The notes: a model not told the origin generated them from the letters alone. A stretch of 64,000 nt of DNA from Rhizobium metallidurans (GCF_014196505.1 NZ_JACIDW010000008.1:1-64000), one strand, 5' to 3'. Positions 27,165 through 38,181 are shown, numbered from the stretch's first letter. Translations and numbers: made by a program.

Positions 27165-28312
27165 TGGACACCGCCGCAAAGCCCGCGACCGCCACGCCCG
27201 TGAAGCCGCCGCGCAAGGGGCTGCTCTCGCCGACCAATGTCAGGCGTTGGAAGAACTTCAAGGCCAACCGGCGCGGTTTCTGGTCGCTCTGGCTGTTTCT
27301 GCTTCTCTTCGGGCTCAGCCTGTTCGCCGAATTCATCGCCAACGATCGGCCGATCATTGCCTCCTACAAGGGCGAGATCCTGTTTCCCGTGCTGGTCAAT
27401 TATCCGGAGGAGAAGTTCGGCGGCTTCCTGGCCGAGACCGACTACCGCTCCGACGTGATCGCCGACGAGATCAAGGCCAATGGCTGGATGATCTGGCCGC
27501 CGATCCGCTATTCCTACCGCTCGGTCAACTCCAACATCCCGCATTCGGCGCCGACCGCGCCCTTCTGGATGATGGGCGCCGAGGAGCGATGCTCCGGCTA
27601 CCCGCAAGGCGTCAACGACCCCAACTGCACCTGGAACAACCTCAACTGGCTGGGAACCGACGACCAGGCGCGCGACGTGCTTGCCCGCGTGATCTACGGC
27701 TTCCGCATCTCGGTGCTGTTCGGGCTCATCCTGACGATCTGCTCAGCCATCGTCGGCGTCAGCGCTGGCGCGATCCAGGGTTACTTCGGCGGCTGGACCG
27801 ATCTTCTGCTGCAGCGCTTCATCGAGATCTGGTCGTCGATGCCGGTGCTCTACATTCTCCTCATCATCGCCGCGATCCTGCCGCCGGGCTTCTTCGTGCT
27901 GCTCGGGATCATGCTTCTGTTCTCGTGGGTCGGCTTCGTCGGCGTGGTGCGCGCGGAGTTCCTGCGAGCGCGCAATTTCGAATATGTCAGGGCGGCGCGG
28001 GCGCTCGGCGTCAGCAACCGCACGATCATGTGGCGGCACCTTCTGCCGAACGCCATGGTGGCGACGCTGACCTTCCTGCCCTTCATTCTCTCCGGCTCGA
28101 TCACGACGCTGACCTCGCTCGACTTCCTCGGCTTCGGCATGCCGCCGGGCTCGCCCTCGCTCGGCGAAATGATCGCCCAGGGCAAGGCAAACCTGCAGGC
28201 GCCGTGGCTGGGGCTGACGGCGTTCTTCGCGATGTCGATCATGCTGTCGCTGCTAATCTTCATCGGCGAGGCGGTGCGCGACGCATTCGATCCGAGAAAG
28301 ACCTTCGGATGA
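27164..28312 (+). CDS. yejE: Peptide ABC transporter permease YejE
   Basis: This 382-residue permease partners YejB. The ATG at 27164 overlaps the yejB TGA. A cytoplasmic N-terminus with RRWKNFKANRRGFWSLW precedes the first helix. A long periplasmic loop contains YPQGVNDPNC, and the C-terminal permease domain has the coupling loop ALGVSNRTIMWRHLLPNAM. In related genomes the ATPase gene yejF follows directly; here a toxin-antitoxin pair intervenes. Confidence 0.94.
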   Translation: MDTAAKPATATPVKPPRKGLLSPTNVRRWKNFKANRRGFWSLWLFLLLFGLSLFAEFIANDRPIIASYKGEILFPVLVNYPEEKFGGFLAETDYRSDVIADEIKANGWMIWPPIRYSYRSVNSNIPHSAPTAPFWMMGAEERCSGYPQGVNDPNCTWNNLNWLGTDDQARDVLARVIYGFRISVLFGLILTICSAIVGVSAGAIQGYFGGWTDLLLQRFIEIWSSMPVLYILLIIAAILPPGFFVLLGIMLLFSWVGFVGVVRAEFLRARNFEYVRAARALGVSNRTIMWRHLLPNAMVATLTFLPFILSGSITTLTSLDFLGFGMPPGSPSLGEMIAQGKANLQAPWLGLTAFFAMSIMLSLLIFIGEAVRDAFDPRKTFG

Positions 28313-28382
28313 GGGCGGCCTCGTCATGGCAGGGGTTTGCGGGTAGAGTTGGCTTTTACGCAACTTTTGGAGCGTGACCGTC

Positions 28383-28679
28383 ATGAACAAGATCGTGCGT
28401 GATCATTATCCTGTCGCCAACCTTCCCGAGGATTTGAGGGAGGGATTCGCCGACGATGCAACAGTGCGTGTTGTCGTCGAGGTCGATGGAAAAACCAGCC
28501 TCGATCGCAACCTTTACCCTGGCCTAAGCGAGTCCCAAGACGAACCTCGAAAGCCGATGACCGCAGCCGAGCTTATCGAAAGAATTCGGGAATATCAGAG
28601 GCACCACCCAGAAGGCGTCACTACGGAAGAGGCCGTTGCGCGCATCCGGGCTTTGCGTGACGAATGGGACGATGAATGA
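28383..28679 (+). CDS. Antitoxin-like protein paired with a PIN toxin
   Basis: This 98-residue acidic protein (from ATG 28383, GGAG about 10 nt upstream) ends IRALRDEWDDE. The N-terminal half (RDHYPVANLPEDLREGF, then TVRVVVEV) could be a small DNA-binding or dimerisation part; the C-terminal half is helical and would bind the toxin. It overlaps the PIN gene by ATGA, the standard vapBC arrangement. Not a classical VapB by eye, so the family is unassigned. It is set inside the yej operon. Confidence 0.7.
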   Translation: MNKIVRDHYPVANLPEDLREGFADDATVRVVVEVDGKTSLDRNLYPGLSESQDEPRKPMTAAELIERIREYQRHHPEGVTTEEAVARIRALRDEWDDE

Positions 28680-29160
28680 ACCCGCCGTCACATCTATATT
28701 TGGATACGAATATCTTCATCGACCTATTCGAAGGTGGCCCCGCGACCCGACAGCTCGAGACCCTGCTTATGTTGGCGCGGGACAAACAATCAGAACCTTA
28801 TTTTTCCACCAGCGAACTTACGTATTCCGAACTGATCGTGAAACCCTATAAGGCGAAAGATGATGAAGCCTTGGCGGTTTACGATGACATGCTGAAAACC
28901 AGCGAATGGCTAAGCGTTTTGCCGGTGGACCGGACAATTCTTCGCTATGCGGCAATGATGCGTGCAGGGAGCGGCAATCTGAAGCTGCCTGACGCGATTC
29001 ATGTCGCGACGGCCTTGCAAATCGGCTGCTCGCATTTTCTGAGCGCCGATCTGGGCATCCGCGGGCCGTACAGCTTGCCCGAAGATGCGACCGCTGCTCC
29101 TCTTGTTGTTCTCCGCCCCGACGACGCCACCCTGACCTCCCTGATCGAGAGCCTGTCCTG

Positions 29161-29161
<1 letters not shown>
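28676..29161 (+). CDS. PIN-domain toxin (VapC-like ribonuclease)
   Basis: This 161-residue protein shows the PIN acidic residues: LYLDTNIFIDLF (Asp10), SELTYSELIV with the conserved Glu, KLPDAIHVATA, and FLSADLGIRG. VapC-type toxins cleave tRNA or other RNA. The last base of its stop is the first base of the yejF ATG, so toxin and transporter ATPase are translationally linked, which is unusual. Confidence 0.82.
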
Positions 29162-30789
<1,628 letters not shown>

Positions 30790-30810
30790 CGACATCAGAG
30801 CCCGGACACC

Positions 30811-31764
30811 ATGCCAGCCCCCATTCTCGTCGATCTCAAGTTCAATCCCGATACCGTCGAACGCATCCTGAAGACCGCCTTTCTCGATCGCGGGAGCGTC
30901 AATGTCGCCGATCCCGAGACAAGGAGCCGGGATCTTTCCGGTCTCGACTACGCGCTTCTGTGGAAGCCGGACGCGGATCTGTTTTCGCGGGCGCCGAACC
31001 TGAAGGTGATCTTTTCCGGCGGCGCCGGCGTCGACAGCTTCATGAACCTGCCCGGCCTACCCGACGTGCCGATCGTCCGCTTCGTCGACCACAGCCTGAC
31101 GACGCGGATGAGCGAATGGGTTGTCATGCAGTGCCTGATGCATCAACGCGGGCAGAGCGAGCACGACCGGCTGCAGCGCCGGCGCGAATGGGGCCGCGAC
31201 GTGGCGCCGGAGGCATCGGAACTGACCGTCGGCGTCATGGGGCTGGGCGTGCTCGGCCAGGATGCGGTCAAGAAGCTGAAAATCATGGGCTTCAACGTCA
31301 TCGGCTGGTCGCGCACGGCCAAGCAGATCGATGGCATCGAGACCTTCGACGCGGGCGGGCTCGATGCCTTTCTGTCGAAGACCGACATCCTCGTCGGCCT
31401 GCTGCCGCTGACGCCGGAGACGACGAAGTTCTACAACACCGCGCTGTTTTCCAGGCTGCGCCAGGGCGGCGCGCTGCAAAAGCCTGTGTTCATCAATGCC
31501 GGGCGCGGCAGGAGCCAGGTCGAAGCCGATATCGTCTCGGCGATCGAGACCGGGATGCTCGGCGGCGCTTCGCTCGATGTCTTCGAGGTAGAGCCGCTGC
31601 CGTCGGACAGCCCGCTCTGGGACCTGCCAAACGTGTTCATCACGCCGCATGATGCGGCGAGTTCGGAGGAGAACGCGCTGTTTCGGCATGTGGAGCGGCA
31701 GATCGCCCGCTTCGAGCGCGGCGAACCGCTGCAATATGTGGTCGATCGCGGCCGCGGCTACTGA
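30811..31764 (+). CDS. D-2-hydroxyacid dehydrogenase (glyoxylate/hydroxypyruvate reductase A-like)
   Basis: This 317-residue NAD(P)H oxidoreductase has the cofactor motif GVMGLGVLGQD, the catalytic Arg in NAGRGR, the Glu in DVFEVEPLP and the His in TPHDAAS, all in the order of the D-2-hydroxyacid dehydrogenase family. The loop after the Rossmann strand (GWSRTAK) suggests NADPH use, as in GhrA. It starts 21 nt after yejF and could be transcribed with it. Confidence 0.88.
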   Translation: MPAPILVDLKFNPDTVERILKTAFLDRGSVNVADPETRSRDLSGLDYALLWKPDADLFSRAPNLKVIFSGGAGVDSFMNLPGLPDVPIVRFVDHSLTTRMSEWVVMQCLMHQRGQSEHDRLQRRREWGRDVAPEASELTVGVMGLGVLGQDAVKKLKIMGFNVIGWSRTAKQIDGIETFDAGGLDAFLSKTDILVGLLPLTPETTKFYNTALFSRLRQGGALQKPVFINAGRGRSQVEADIVSAIETGMLGGASLDVFEVEPLPSDSPLWDLPNVFITPHDAASSEENALFRHVERQIARFERGEPLQYVVDRGRGY

Positions 31765-31867
31765 GGCGGAAAGCGCCCCCCGGGAACCATCGTGCCGGGT
31801 AGCCGTTTGTTTCCAGTGGTTTTGGAGCATGCCCGGCAGGCATGCGACATCTGGCAAGGAGGCACGC

Positions 31868-32209
31868 ATGGCGCAGCAGATGCGAAGAGAATGGGTAAAG
31901 ACCGATGGCGCGCTGCATGAAGAGCAGCAGATCGATCCCGTCAAGGCAAAGCAGGGCCATACCGGCCGGCGTATCCTGACGCTTCTGGTCGTGGCGCTGG
32001 TTCTCGCCTTTCTGGTCTGGATTCCGGTGGAAATCTGGGGCCAGCGTCAGGCAACCGACGTGGCGCCGCAGCAGCCCGGCCAGCAGCTTCAATCCGAGCA
32101 GCCGGCACCCGCCAAGCCCTCGCCTTCGCTGCAGAACGGCACCGCCGTTCCGACGGAGACGCCCGCGACCCCGGGCAGCCAGCCGCCAGCCCCGGCGACC
32201 GCGCAGTAG
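31868..32209 (+). CDS. Small single-pass membrane protein, hypothetical
   Basis: This 113-residue protein starts at ATG 31868, with AAGGAGG 6 nt upstream. A cytoplasmic N-terminus (MAQQMRREWVKTDG) is followed by one transmembrane helix at residues about 36-55 (ILTLLVVALVLAFLVWIPV). A proline/glutamine/alanine-rich periplasmic tail comes last. I do not recognise a family. Confidence 0.7.
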   Translation: MAQQMRREWVKTDGALHEEQQIDPVKAKQGHTGRRILTLLVVALVLAFLVWIPVEIWGQRQATDVAPQQPGQQLQSEQPAPAKPSPSLQNGTAVPTETPATPGSQPPAPATAQ

Positions 32210-32239
32210 GCCCGCGCACTGGAAACGTACGAATGGAAG

Positions 32240-32269
32240 GCACCCTCCGCAAAACCATGCGGTGCTTTT
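32240..32269 (+). terminator. Terminator-like hairpin after the small membrane protein gene
   Basis: CCGCA (32247-32251) pairs with TGCGG (32258-32262), extended by GCA/TGC across a bulge, and is followed by CTTTTG. A modest intrinsic terminator 30 nt after the stop. Confidence 0.45.
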
Positions 32270-32400
32270 GTCCGCGCGTGTCCGTCCGCGCGGGCATTTG
32301 TTCTGGACATTGCCGGCCGAGTTTTCGATAAGAAACAGCACAGGCCGGTTGTCCTGCGCCGGTTTCGGCGCCCGCACCCGGATTGGATAGGGTGGATTCG

Positions 32401-33705
32401 ATGGCGAAGACAGATATTGCACGGCGCGTTTACAACCACGCTTGGAAACTCGATCCCATCGTCCGCAGCCTGATCGACACGGACTTCTACAAGCTGTTGA
32501 TGCTGCAGATGATCTGGAAGCTCTATCCAGAGGTCAACGCCACATTCACCGTCATCAACCGCACCAAGCGCGTGCTGCTCGCCGAGGAGATCGACGAAGG
32601 GGAACTGCGCGCACAGCTCGACCATGCGCGCACGCTCAGGCTCTCCAAGAAAGAGATGATCTGGCTGGCAGGTAACAGCTTCTACGGCCGCGCGCAGATC
32701 TTCGAGCCCGAATTCCTGGCCTGGCTGTCGCATTTCCAGCTGCCGGAATACGAGCTTTCGAAGCGCGACGGGCAGTACCGGCTCGATTTCCACGGCTCCT
32801 GGAAGGAGACCACGATGTGGGAGATCCCGGCGCTCGCGATCATCAACGAGCTGCGCTCGCGCTCGGCGTTGCGCGCGCTGGGGCCTTTCACGCTCGACGT
32901 GCTCTATGCCCGCGCCAAGGCGCGTATGTGGGAGAAGGTCGAGCGGCTGCGGGAATTGCCGGGCCTGCGCATCTCCGACTTCGGCACGCGGCGGCGACAC
33001 AGCTTCCTCTGGCAGCGCTGGTGCGTCGAGGCCTTGAAGGAAGGCATCGGCCCGGGCTTCACCGGCACCAGCAACGTTCTGCTCGCCATGGACAACGATC
33101 TCGAGGCCGTCGGCACCAACGCGCATGAGCTGCCCATGGTGGCGGCCGCCTTGGCCGAGACCGACGAGGAGCTGCGCAACGCGCCCTACAAGGTGCTTCG
33201 CGACTGGAACACGCTTTACGGCGGCAACCTTCTGATCGTGCTTCCCGATGCCTTCGGCACGGCGGCCTTCCTGCGCGACGCGCCGGAATGGGTGGCCGAC
33301 TGGACCGGCTTTCGCCCCGACAGCGCGCCGCCTATCGAGGGCGGCGAGAAGATCATCGAGTGGTGGAAGAAGATGGGGCGCGATCCCCGGCAGAAGATGC
33401 TGATCTTCTCCGACGGGATGGATGTCGATGCGATCATCGACACCTACAAGCATTTCGAGGGCCGCGTGCGCATGAGCTTCGGCTGGGGCACCAACCTCAC
33501 CAACGACTTCGCCGGCTGCGCGCCGACCGAGATCTCCGGCCTCAACCCGATCTCGATCGTCTGCAAGGTGAGCGACGCCAACGGCCGCCCGGCCGTCAAG
33601 CTCTCCGACAACCCGCAAAAGGCCACTGGCGAACCGGAAGAGGTGCAGCGCTACCTCAAATTCTTCGGCACCGAGGATCTGGTCGAGCAGGCCGTGCTCG
33701 TCTGA
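32401..33705 (+). CDS. pncB: Nicotinate phosphoribosyltransferase
   Basis: This 434-residue enzyme makes nicotinate mononucleotide from nicotinate and PRPP for NAD salvage. Family signatures include [11 protein letters not shown] near residues 26-36, [32 protein letters not shown] and GTSNVLLAM, then [14 protein letters not shown] 32401 gives the standard length; a possible earlier ATG at 32383 is less likely. Confidence 0.96.
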   Translation: MAKTDIARRVYNHAWKLDPIVRSLIDTDFYKLLMLQMIWKLYPEVNATFTVINRTKRVLLAEEIDEGELRAQLDHARTLRLSKKEMIWLAGNSFYGRAQIFEPEFLAWLSHFQLPEYELSKRDGQYRLDFHGSWKETTMWEIPALAIINELRSRSALRALGPFTLDVLYARAKARMWEKVERLRELPGLRISDFGTRRRHSFLWQRWCVEALKEGIGPGFTGTSNVLLAMDNDLEAVGTNAHELPMVAAALAETDEELRNAPYKVLRDWNTLYGGNLLIVLPDAFGTAAFLRDAPEWVADWTGFRPDSAPPIEGGEKIIEWWKKMGRDPRQKMLIFSDGMDVDAIIDTYKHFEGRVRMSFGWGTNLTNDFAGCAPTEISGLNPISIVCKVSDANGRPAVKLSDNPQKATGEPEEVQRYLKFFGTEDLVEQAVLV

Positions 33706-34048
33706 GACGCGTTTTTACGGCGGATGTATATGGAACGAGGGAACGGCCACGTGATCTCGTGACAGCGACGTGACGTCAATCTGCCGCCCGACCCCGTTCT
33801 TAAGTTAACGGCGGTCGCGTTCCGAGGCTGCGTTTACAGGATATTGGCGCGGATGCAAGGCGGCAGGCCGCGCATGCAGATTATGTCTCCAGCAAAATAG
33901 ATTGCCTACGTCAGTCTTACTGCACCCAGTAGTTATCGCTTCTCTACCGCTTGCGATGCCGATCGCGCACGCAATCAGTCGACTTGAACAGTTTCCCCGT
34001 TTGTTAAACGCTTCAAACGTTGCTACGAATCAAGGGGAGAGCAGCAAG
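33706..34048. other. Intergenic stretch between pncB and the CoiA-like gene
   Basis: GC content falls visibly from about 33780 onward, marking entry into the accessory region. No gene, RNA or clear terminator is seen. An upstream extension of the CoiA frame (from 33902) crosses it but lacks a ribosome site. Confidence 0.45.
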
Positions 34049-34864
34049 ATGTTAATTGCCGATTTGAACGGAGAACGAATTGATGCGGCGAGAGCAAAGC
34101 GTGGCCCTGACTATCGCTGCCCTGCGTGTTGTGAAATCGTCGTTCTCAAGCAGGGACGAAAAGTTATTGAGCATTTTGCTCACAAGCCGCCAATAAGTTG
34201 CTCGTCGGCCAATGGCGAAACAAGAGCCCATTTGGAAGCAAAGGCCTTAGTACATTCGGCTCTTATCGGACGAGGCTTAAAGGCTGAAATTGAATTTTCT
34301 GTCAGCACATTTCGCGGAGACCGTCGTTCCGATGTAATGGCGTGGTCTCCAAAGAACGTTTCCATCGCGTTCGAACTACAACACACCGCTATTGACCTAG
34401 ATGAAATCGAAGCTCGTGCTTCGTCTTATGGCCATGCAGGCATTGCGCAAATCTGGATACCGTTTCTGAAAAGCTCAGTCTGGAAAGATGGCGAGCCATG
34501 TCGTGAAGGTTGGTTTGTAGAACGATATTCTCCACGGCCGTTTGAACGTTGGGTTCACGGCTTCGGCGGCAAACACGGCATGTGGATGTACGATCCTGCC
34601 AAGAAAGAGTTCTGGCTCGGCCGAATGGCTGGCCACCAAACCTATGTCGAGGAAAAATCTTGGTATTCTGAAGGCGGCGAAGAAAACTATGGGGGTGGGT
34701 TTCATCGTTGGTCAAAGCGATACAAAGAACTCACATTAACAGGACCCCACAAGGCCGATGAGCTCTTAATTAAGATTGAAACGCGTAAGAAGTTCAATGG
34801 GGAAGGGTTCTCATGGCCGGCTGGACTAATAGCGCGATTGATACCCAGACAAATCACCCGTTAG
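34049..34864 (+). CDS. CoiA-like competence/nuclease-family protein
   Basis: This 271-residue protein starts at ATG 34049, preceded by GGGGAGAGC. It shows the CoiA layout. An N-terminal zinc-like part has RCPACC (Cys24, Cys27) and VIEHFAHKP. The nuclease core has GETRAHLEAK, RRSDVMAW (Asp95) and IAFELQH (Glu109, Gln111), a PD-(D/E)xK-type triad. CoiA of streptococci acts in DNA uptake/recombination; relatives in Proteobacteria are mostly unstudied and common in accessory DNA. Base composition is clearly lower in GC than the flanking core genes. It lies outside the left attachment repeat of the 35-50 kb element. Confidence 0.75.
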   Translation: MLIADLNGERIDAARAKRGPDYRCPACCEIVVLKQGRKVIEHFAHKPPISCSSANGETRAHLEAKALVHSALIGRGLKAEIEFSVSTFRGDRRSDVMAWSPKNVSIAFELQHTAIDLDEIEARASSYGHAGIAQIWIPFLKSSVWKDGEPCREGWFVERYSPRPFERWVHGFGGKHGMWMYDPAKKEFWLGRMAGHQTYVEEKSWYSEGGEENYGGGFHRWSKRYKELTLTGPHKADELLIKIETRKKFNGEGFSWPAGLIARLIPRQITR

Positions 34865-34902
34865 TCACTCGCATCAGCTCTATAGTGATCGGATTGTCGA
34901 GT

Positions 34903-35061
34903 TTATTCAAAGTCGCTACCCCCAGCTTTGGGACGCAAGCAGGCCTTTTCCATATAATAATTGTGTCCATGTGGGACTTTGACTAGCCGATCGCACACCA
35001 ATGCGGATTCGGATATAGCCGCATCGATTTCCGAGGAAATGGCGGACAAGGTGTCCGTCAT
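34903..35061 (-). CDS. Possible small protein across the left attachment site
   Basis: A 52-codon frame from ATG 35061 (MTDTLSAISSEID onward) runs over the 14-bp attachment core. No good ribosome site is visible and no family is recognised. It may be chance or a remnant of a gene cut by integration. Confidence 0.2.
   Translation of the reverse strand: MTDTLSAISSEIDAAISESALVCDRLVKVPHGHNYYMEKACLRPKAGGSDFE
35040..35053. repeat. Left attachment site (att core) of the integrated element
   Basis: TGGCGGACAAGGTG is identical to 50039-50052, which is the 3' end (with CCA) of the tRNA-Ser gene. A tRNA 3'-end duplication bracketing an integrase gene marks the two ends of a site-specific insertion. 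The tRNA itself is intact only at the right end, so this copy is the displaced one. Confidence 0.85.
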
Positions 35062-35172
35062 ACTGCCGTTCCACAGTGCCCCAGGCCGTAGCATTTAGTC
35101 GTTTTATTCCAGAAATTTAGGCTTTTACCCGTATCGACATGTGTCATGCTGCCCCATAGAATTGCAGTCGTC

Positions 35173-35194
35173 TGTTAGGGTAACTGTTGGGGTA
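35173..35194 (+). promoter_or_regulatory. Left arm-type tandem repeat in front of the integrase gene
   Basis: TGTTAGGGTA (35173-35182) and TGTTGGGGTA (35185-35194) are 12 bp apart. The same pair in weaker form occurs near the other end at 49974-49995. Tandem sites of this kind near the ends of P4-integrase islands are candidates for arm-type integrase binding. They also overlap the ribosome site of the integrase ATG at 35198, allowing autoregulation. Confidence 0.6.
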
Positions 35195-35197
35195 GAT

Positions 35198-36412
35198 ATG
35201 GCTCTCGCATTGAACAAACTGAGCGCCCGCGGCGTGACTGCAATCACCAAGCCGGGCCGGCATGGTGACGGCGGCGGGCTATACCTGGTTGTCGACAAGA
35301 GCGGCGCGAAGCGTTGGGTTTTCCTATATCGCCGCGACGGAACGCTTCGAGAGATGGGCCTGGGCGGCCTGAAGTCCGTCACGCTTGCTCGGGCTCGGGA
35401 ACTTGCCAGCGAGGCGCGGACGAACCTTCAGGCGGGCGTTGATCCCATCGCAGCGAAGAACAGCACGCCGGTCATAGTTCCCACGTTTGGGGAGGAAGCG
35501 GACGATTTCATCGATGCGATGGCGCCGCAGTTCAGGAATGCCAAGCATCTCGACCAATGGAAGATGACGCTGAAGGTCTACGCCGAGCCGCTGCGGTCGA
35601 AACGGGTTGACGAGATCACGACGGCCGATGTGCTGGAGGTGCTGAAACCGATCTGGCTCACCAAGCCAGAGACGGCCGCTCGGCTGCGCGGGCGCATTGA
35701 ACGGGTGCTGGACGCGGCCAAGGCAAAAGGCCATCGCTCCGAGCCAAACCCGGCCCTCTGGCGCGGGCATCTTGCGAACCTGCTCCCGAAGCGCAAGAAG
35801 CTGTCACGGGGCCACCATGCCGCTATGCCGTATGAAGACGTTCCGGCGTTCATCGCGGATCTGCGGGAGCGCGAGGCAATGGCGGCGCGAGCCCTTGAAT
35901 TCACTATCCTGACGGCAGCGAGAACCGGCGAGACATTCGGCGCAACGTGGCGAGAGATCGACCTGAAGGCAGCGCTATGGACCGTTCCCGCCGAGCGGAT
36001 GAAGGCAGGGCGGGAACATCGCGTTCCGCTGACGCCTCGGGCCGTCGAGATCCTGACCGAGCTTTCCGGGCTTGGTGCCGAGCCTGACGCCTATGTGTTC
36101 CCAGGCCAGAAGGAAGGGCGCCCGCTGTCGATCATGGCAATGGACATGATCCTGCGACGCATGAAAGTCGATGTCACAGTTCACGGGTTCCGTTCGTCTT
36201 TCCGCGATTGGAGCGGCAACGAGACGGCGTTTCCTCGCGATGTGGCGGAAGCTGCGCTGGCCCACGTCGTCGGCGACCAGACCGAGCGCGCTTATCGCCG
36301 TAGCGATGCGCTGGAGAAGCGACGGAAGCTCATGGTCGCGTGGGCGAATTACTGCGAGCCAAAGAAGCCCGGCAATGTAGTCGAGATGAAGCGGGCAAAG
36401 CAGGCTTCGTGA
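35198..36412 (+). CDS. int: Tyrosine-type site-specific integrase (P4/DUF4102 family)
   Basis: This 404-residue integrase has an N-terminal DUF4102 arm-binding domain (HGDGGGLYLVVDKSG, residues 22-36), a central SAM-like domain, and a catalytic domain with Arg242 (AARTGE), His329-x-x-Arg332 (HGFR), His356 and Tyr366 (TERAYRR). All catalytic residues are present, so it should be active. ATG 35198 has GGGG about 6 nt upstream; the open frame starts 19 codons earlier, but those codons would run through the arm-type repeats. It lies 150 nt inside the left att site, at the end far from the tRNA. Confidence 0.95.
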   Translation: MALALNKLSARGVTAITKPGRHGDGGGLYLVVDKSGAKRWVFLYRRDGTLREMGLGGLKSVTLARARELASEARTNLQAGVDPIAAKNSTPVIVPTFGEEADDFIDAMAPQFRNAKHLDQWKMTLKVYAEPLRSKRVDEITTADVLEVLKPIWLTKPETAARLRGRIERVLDAAKAKGHRSEPNPALWRGHLANLLPKRKKLSRGHHAAMPYEDVPAFIADLREREAMAARALEFTILTAARTGETFGATWREIDLKAALWTVPAERMKAGREHRVPLTPRAVEILTELSGLGAEPDAYVFPGQKEGRPLSIMAMDMILRRMKVDVTVHGFRSSFRDWSGNETAFPRDVAEAALAHVVGDQTERAYRRSDALEKRRKLMVAWANYCEPKKPGNVVEMKRAKQAS

Positions 36413-36438
36413 GGCGAGAACTGAAGCGGGAGGGGCGT

Positions 36439-36840
36439 ATGTGGCCGTTTCGGTCAAAGATGCAGAAGAAGCTGGACGCATTGCAGGAACTCGTGAACGC
36501 CCGGCGTCGTGTCTTGGCCGCCGCGGCAGAGATCTTCGATCGTGCTAGTGTTGAGTTTGAGCGTCTCGAACAGTCGCTTAGCGACGAAGAATGGAAGGCT
36601 TTCATTCTCGCGCAAGGTCAGTACGGGTTCTCGTTTAACGCGCTTCACGATGATATTTCGAGGGCGGAGGAAAGCATCCAAGAACTTCGCGCCGCCGATT
36701 TTGTAAGCGGGCGAGAGCCTATGCAGATAGCGGGCGTATTCGTCGAGACAGAAAGGCGGCTTGTCCGAACTGAACAAACATGCCGTAATCTTGGCGCTGC
36801 ATGCGGGCGGATGGTAGAAATTACCGGATTTCAAGACTAG
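36439..36840 (+). CDS. Hypothetical coiled-coil protein of the integrated element
   Basis: This 133-residue protein begins at ATG 36439 after GGGAGGGG (MWPFRSKMQKKL). It is strongly helical, with heptad-like stretches at residues about 10-55 and 70-125. I recognise no family. It starts 26 nt after the integrase stop and is probably co-transcribed with it. Confidence 0.65.
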   Translation: MWPFRSKMQKKLDALQELVNARRRVLAAAAEIFDRASVEFERLEQSLSDEEWKAFILAQGQYGFSFNALHDDISRAEESIQELRAADFVSGREPMQIAGVFVETERRLVRTEQTCRNLGAACGRMVEITGFQD

Positions 36841-37012
36841 AGGCTGTTGTTCAGCGGCGGGGGCGACATGAAATGCAACATGAGCGGAGAGCGTCAGGAT
36901 GTCGCCGCGCAACGCTCTGGCTTGCGCGCCTCGGCCATTCGAGTGATAGAGAGGCCGGCGGCGACATCAACGAATAACCGGGCCATATGCGGCGGCCCAC
37001 GAGTGACCGCCC

Positions 37013-37249
37013 ATGCATGCTTTCAAGGGAGCCCGGAGCCTATCCGAGTTCGCCGGCCGCAAAATCCACGTCGAATGTCTGAAATGCGAGATCCGGCACC
37101 GTTACGATGGCAACGCCATGCTTGCCCGTGTCGGCGGTGATGTGGTTATGCCGGATCTGCTCAATCGAATAGCGCGCGGCAACGGCTGCACCCTGAACGA
37201 TGCGCCGACGCCAAACGGGATCAGGTGCCGGATGCACTATTGCTTGTAA
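37013..37249 (+). CDS. Small Cys-rich (zinc-ribbon-like) protein
   Basis: This 78-residue protein has VECLKCEIRHRYDG, then GGDVVMPDLL, and ends GIRCRMHYCL. The CxxC near residue 22 and later cysteines (GC, RC, YC) suggest a zinc ribbon. Short proteins of this build are frequent in rhizobial accessory regions. The ribosome site is weak. The last about 70 bp are duplicated in degraded form at 38321-38395, on the other side of the DUF3800 gene. Confidence 0.6.
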   Translation: MHAFKGARSLSEFAGRKIHVECLKCEIRHRYDGNAMLARVGGDVVMPDLLNRIARGNGCTLNDAPTPNGIRCRMHYCL

Positions 37250-37336
37250 GTCCAGCCTAGCCGCATGATCTTGTGCGGTGTGGATTAGCTTGGGCGAAGT
37301 TGCTTTTCGTGAACCGTTCCGGCTTAGATCGTGCCG

Positions 37337-38170
37337 ATGAACGAATCAAAGCGCCTGCCACTCTACAACCTGTACTTGGACGACTCAGGGACGAGACACC
37401 CCGATCGGAGATTTGTGACCAGCCCTAAGGGTGACTGGTTTGCCCTCGGCGGGATATTGATCAAGGAAGAAGCAGAAAGCGAGGCGCGGAAGCTACATGC
37501 CGACTTCTGCGGAAGGTGGAATATTGACTACCCACTACACTCCGTCAAAATCAGGCACAAAAGCGAAGAATTCGCCTGGTTAAAAACGATTTCTAAGAGT
37601 GATGCTGACGCGTTTTACCAGGACCTACAGTCGCTGATAGTTTCGGTGCCGGTGTTGGGGCATGCGTGTGTTATTGATCGGCCTGGATATCACGGTCGCT
37701 ATTTCGAGATGTACGGTAGAAGGCGTTGGCACTTATGCAAAACAGCCTTCTCTATCGTTTGTGAACGTGTGGCGAAATTGGCCGTTCGCGATAATCGGCG
37801 GGTTCGGGTCTTTGTCGAGGAAACCGATAGGGACGCGGATAAACGTATCTCGGCCTACTTCAAAGAGCTGCGTGCAGAGGGCCTGCCTTTCGGTAAGGAC
37901 ACGTCTTCGAAGTATGGCCCACTAGATGCATTGGATTTGAGGCACAGGTTGCTCGACCAAGCGTTCAAGCGGAAGTCATCCCCAATGATGCAGCTGGCAG
38001 ATCTCTATCTCTACCCAATGTGCAGAGGGCGCTATGACGCCGGCTACGGCCCGACCCTCGTATTGAGAGATCATGCAAAGCTTGTGGACTGCACCATTGA
38101 GCAAGGCGAGATTGAGTATCTGGGGATTAAGTACAGTTGTTTTGACGAACAAAACAAAAAGGGCCCCTGA
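37337..38170 (+). CDS. DUF3800-family protein (cargo, possible defence-related nuclease)
   Basis: This 277-residue protein carries the DUF3800 marks: NLYLDDSG near the N-terminus (Asp15, Asp16), a VFVEETDRDADKR segment in the middle, and SPMMQLADLYLYP near the end, with the QxAD motif. The fold is thought to be RNase-H-like; members occur in phage, islands and defence loci, but most are uncharacterised. ATG 37337 is used (a GTG two codons earlier is possible). Base composition is lower in GC than the neighbours. The stop falls within a terminator hairpin. Confidence 0.82.
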   Translation: MNESKRLPLYNLYLDDSGTRHPDRRFVTSPKGDWFALGGILIKEEAESEARKLHADFCGRWNIDYPLHSVKIRHKSEEFAWLKTISKSDADAFYQDLQSLIVSVPVLGHACVIDRPGYHGRYFEMYGRRRWHLCKTAFSIVCERVAKLAVRDNRRVRVFVEETDRDADKRISAYFKELRAEGLPFGKDTSSKYGPLDALDLRHRLLDQAFKRKSSPMMQLADLYLYPMCRGRYDAGYGPTLVLRDHAKLVDCTIEQGEIEYLGIKYSCFDEQNKKGP

Positions 38171-38181
38171 GGACCCTTTTT
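38156..38181. terminator. Intrinsic terminator at the end of the DUF3800 gene
   Basis: AAAAAGGG (38156-38163) pairs with CCCTTTTT (38174-38181), with inner GG/CC pairing. The symmetrical A and T runs allow termination from either side. The DUF3800 stop codon lies in the loop region. Confidence 0.75.

Noticed and set aside
33706..34048. Search for a third copy of the 14-bp att core left of the CoiA-like gene
   Set aside because: None found by eye, so a nested or tandem island reaching to pncB cannot be supported from the repeat.
36847..37140. Plus-strand frame of 97 codons before the Cys-rich gene
   Set aside because: Overlaps the better-supported 37013-37249 gene in another frame and ends in an arginine-rich shadow-like tail.
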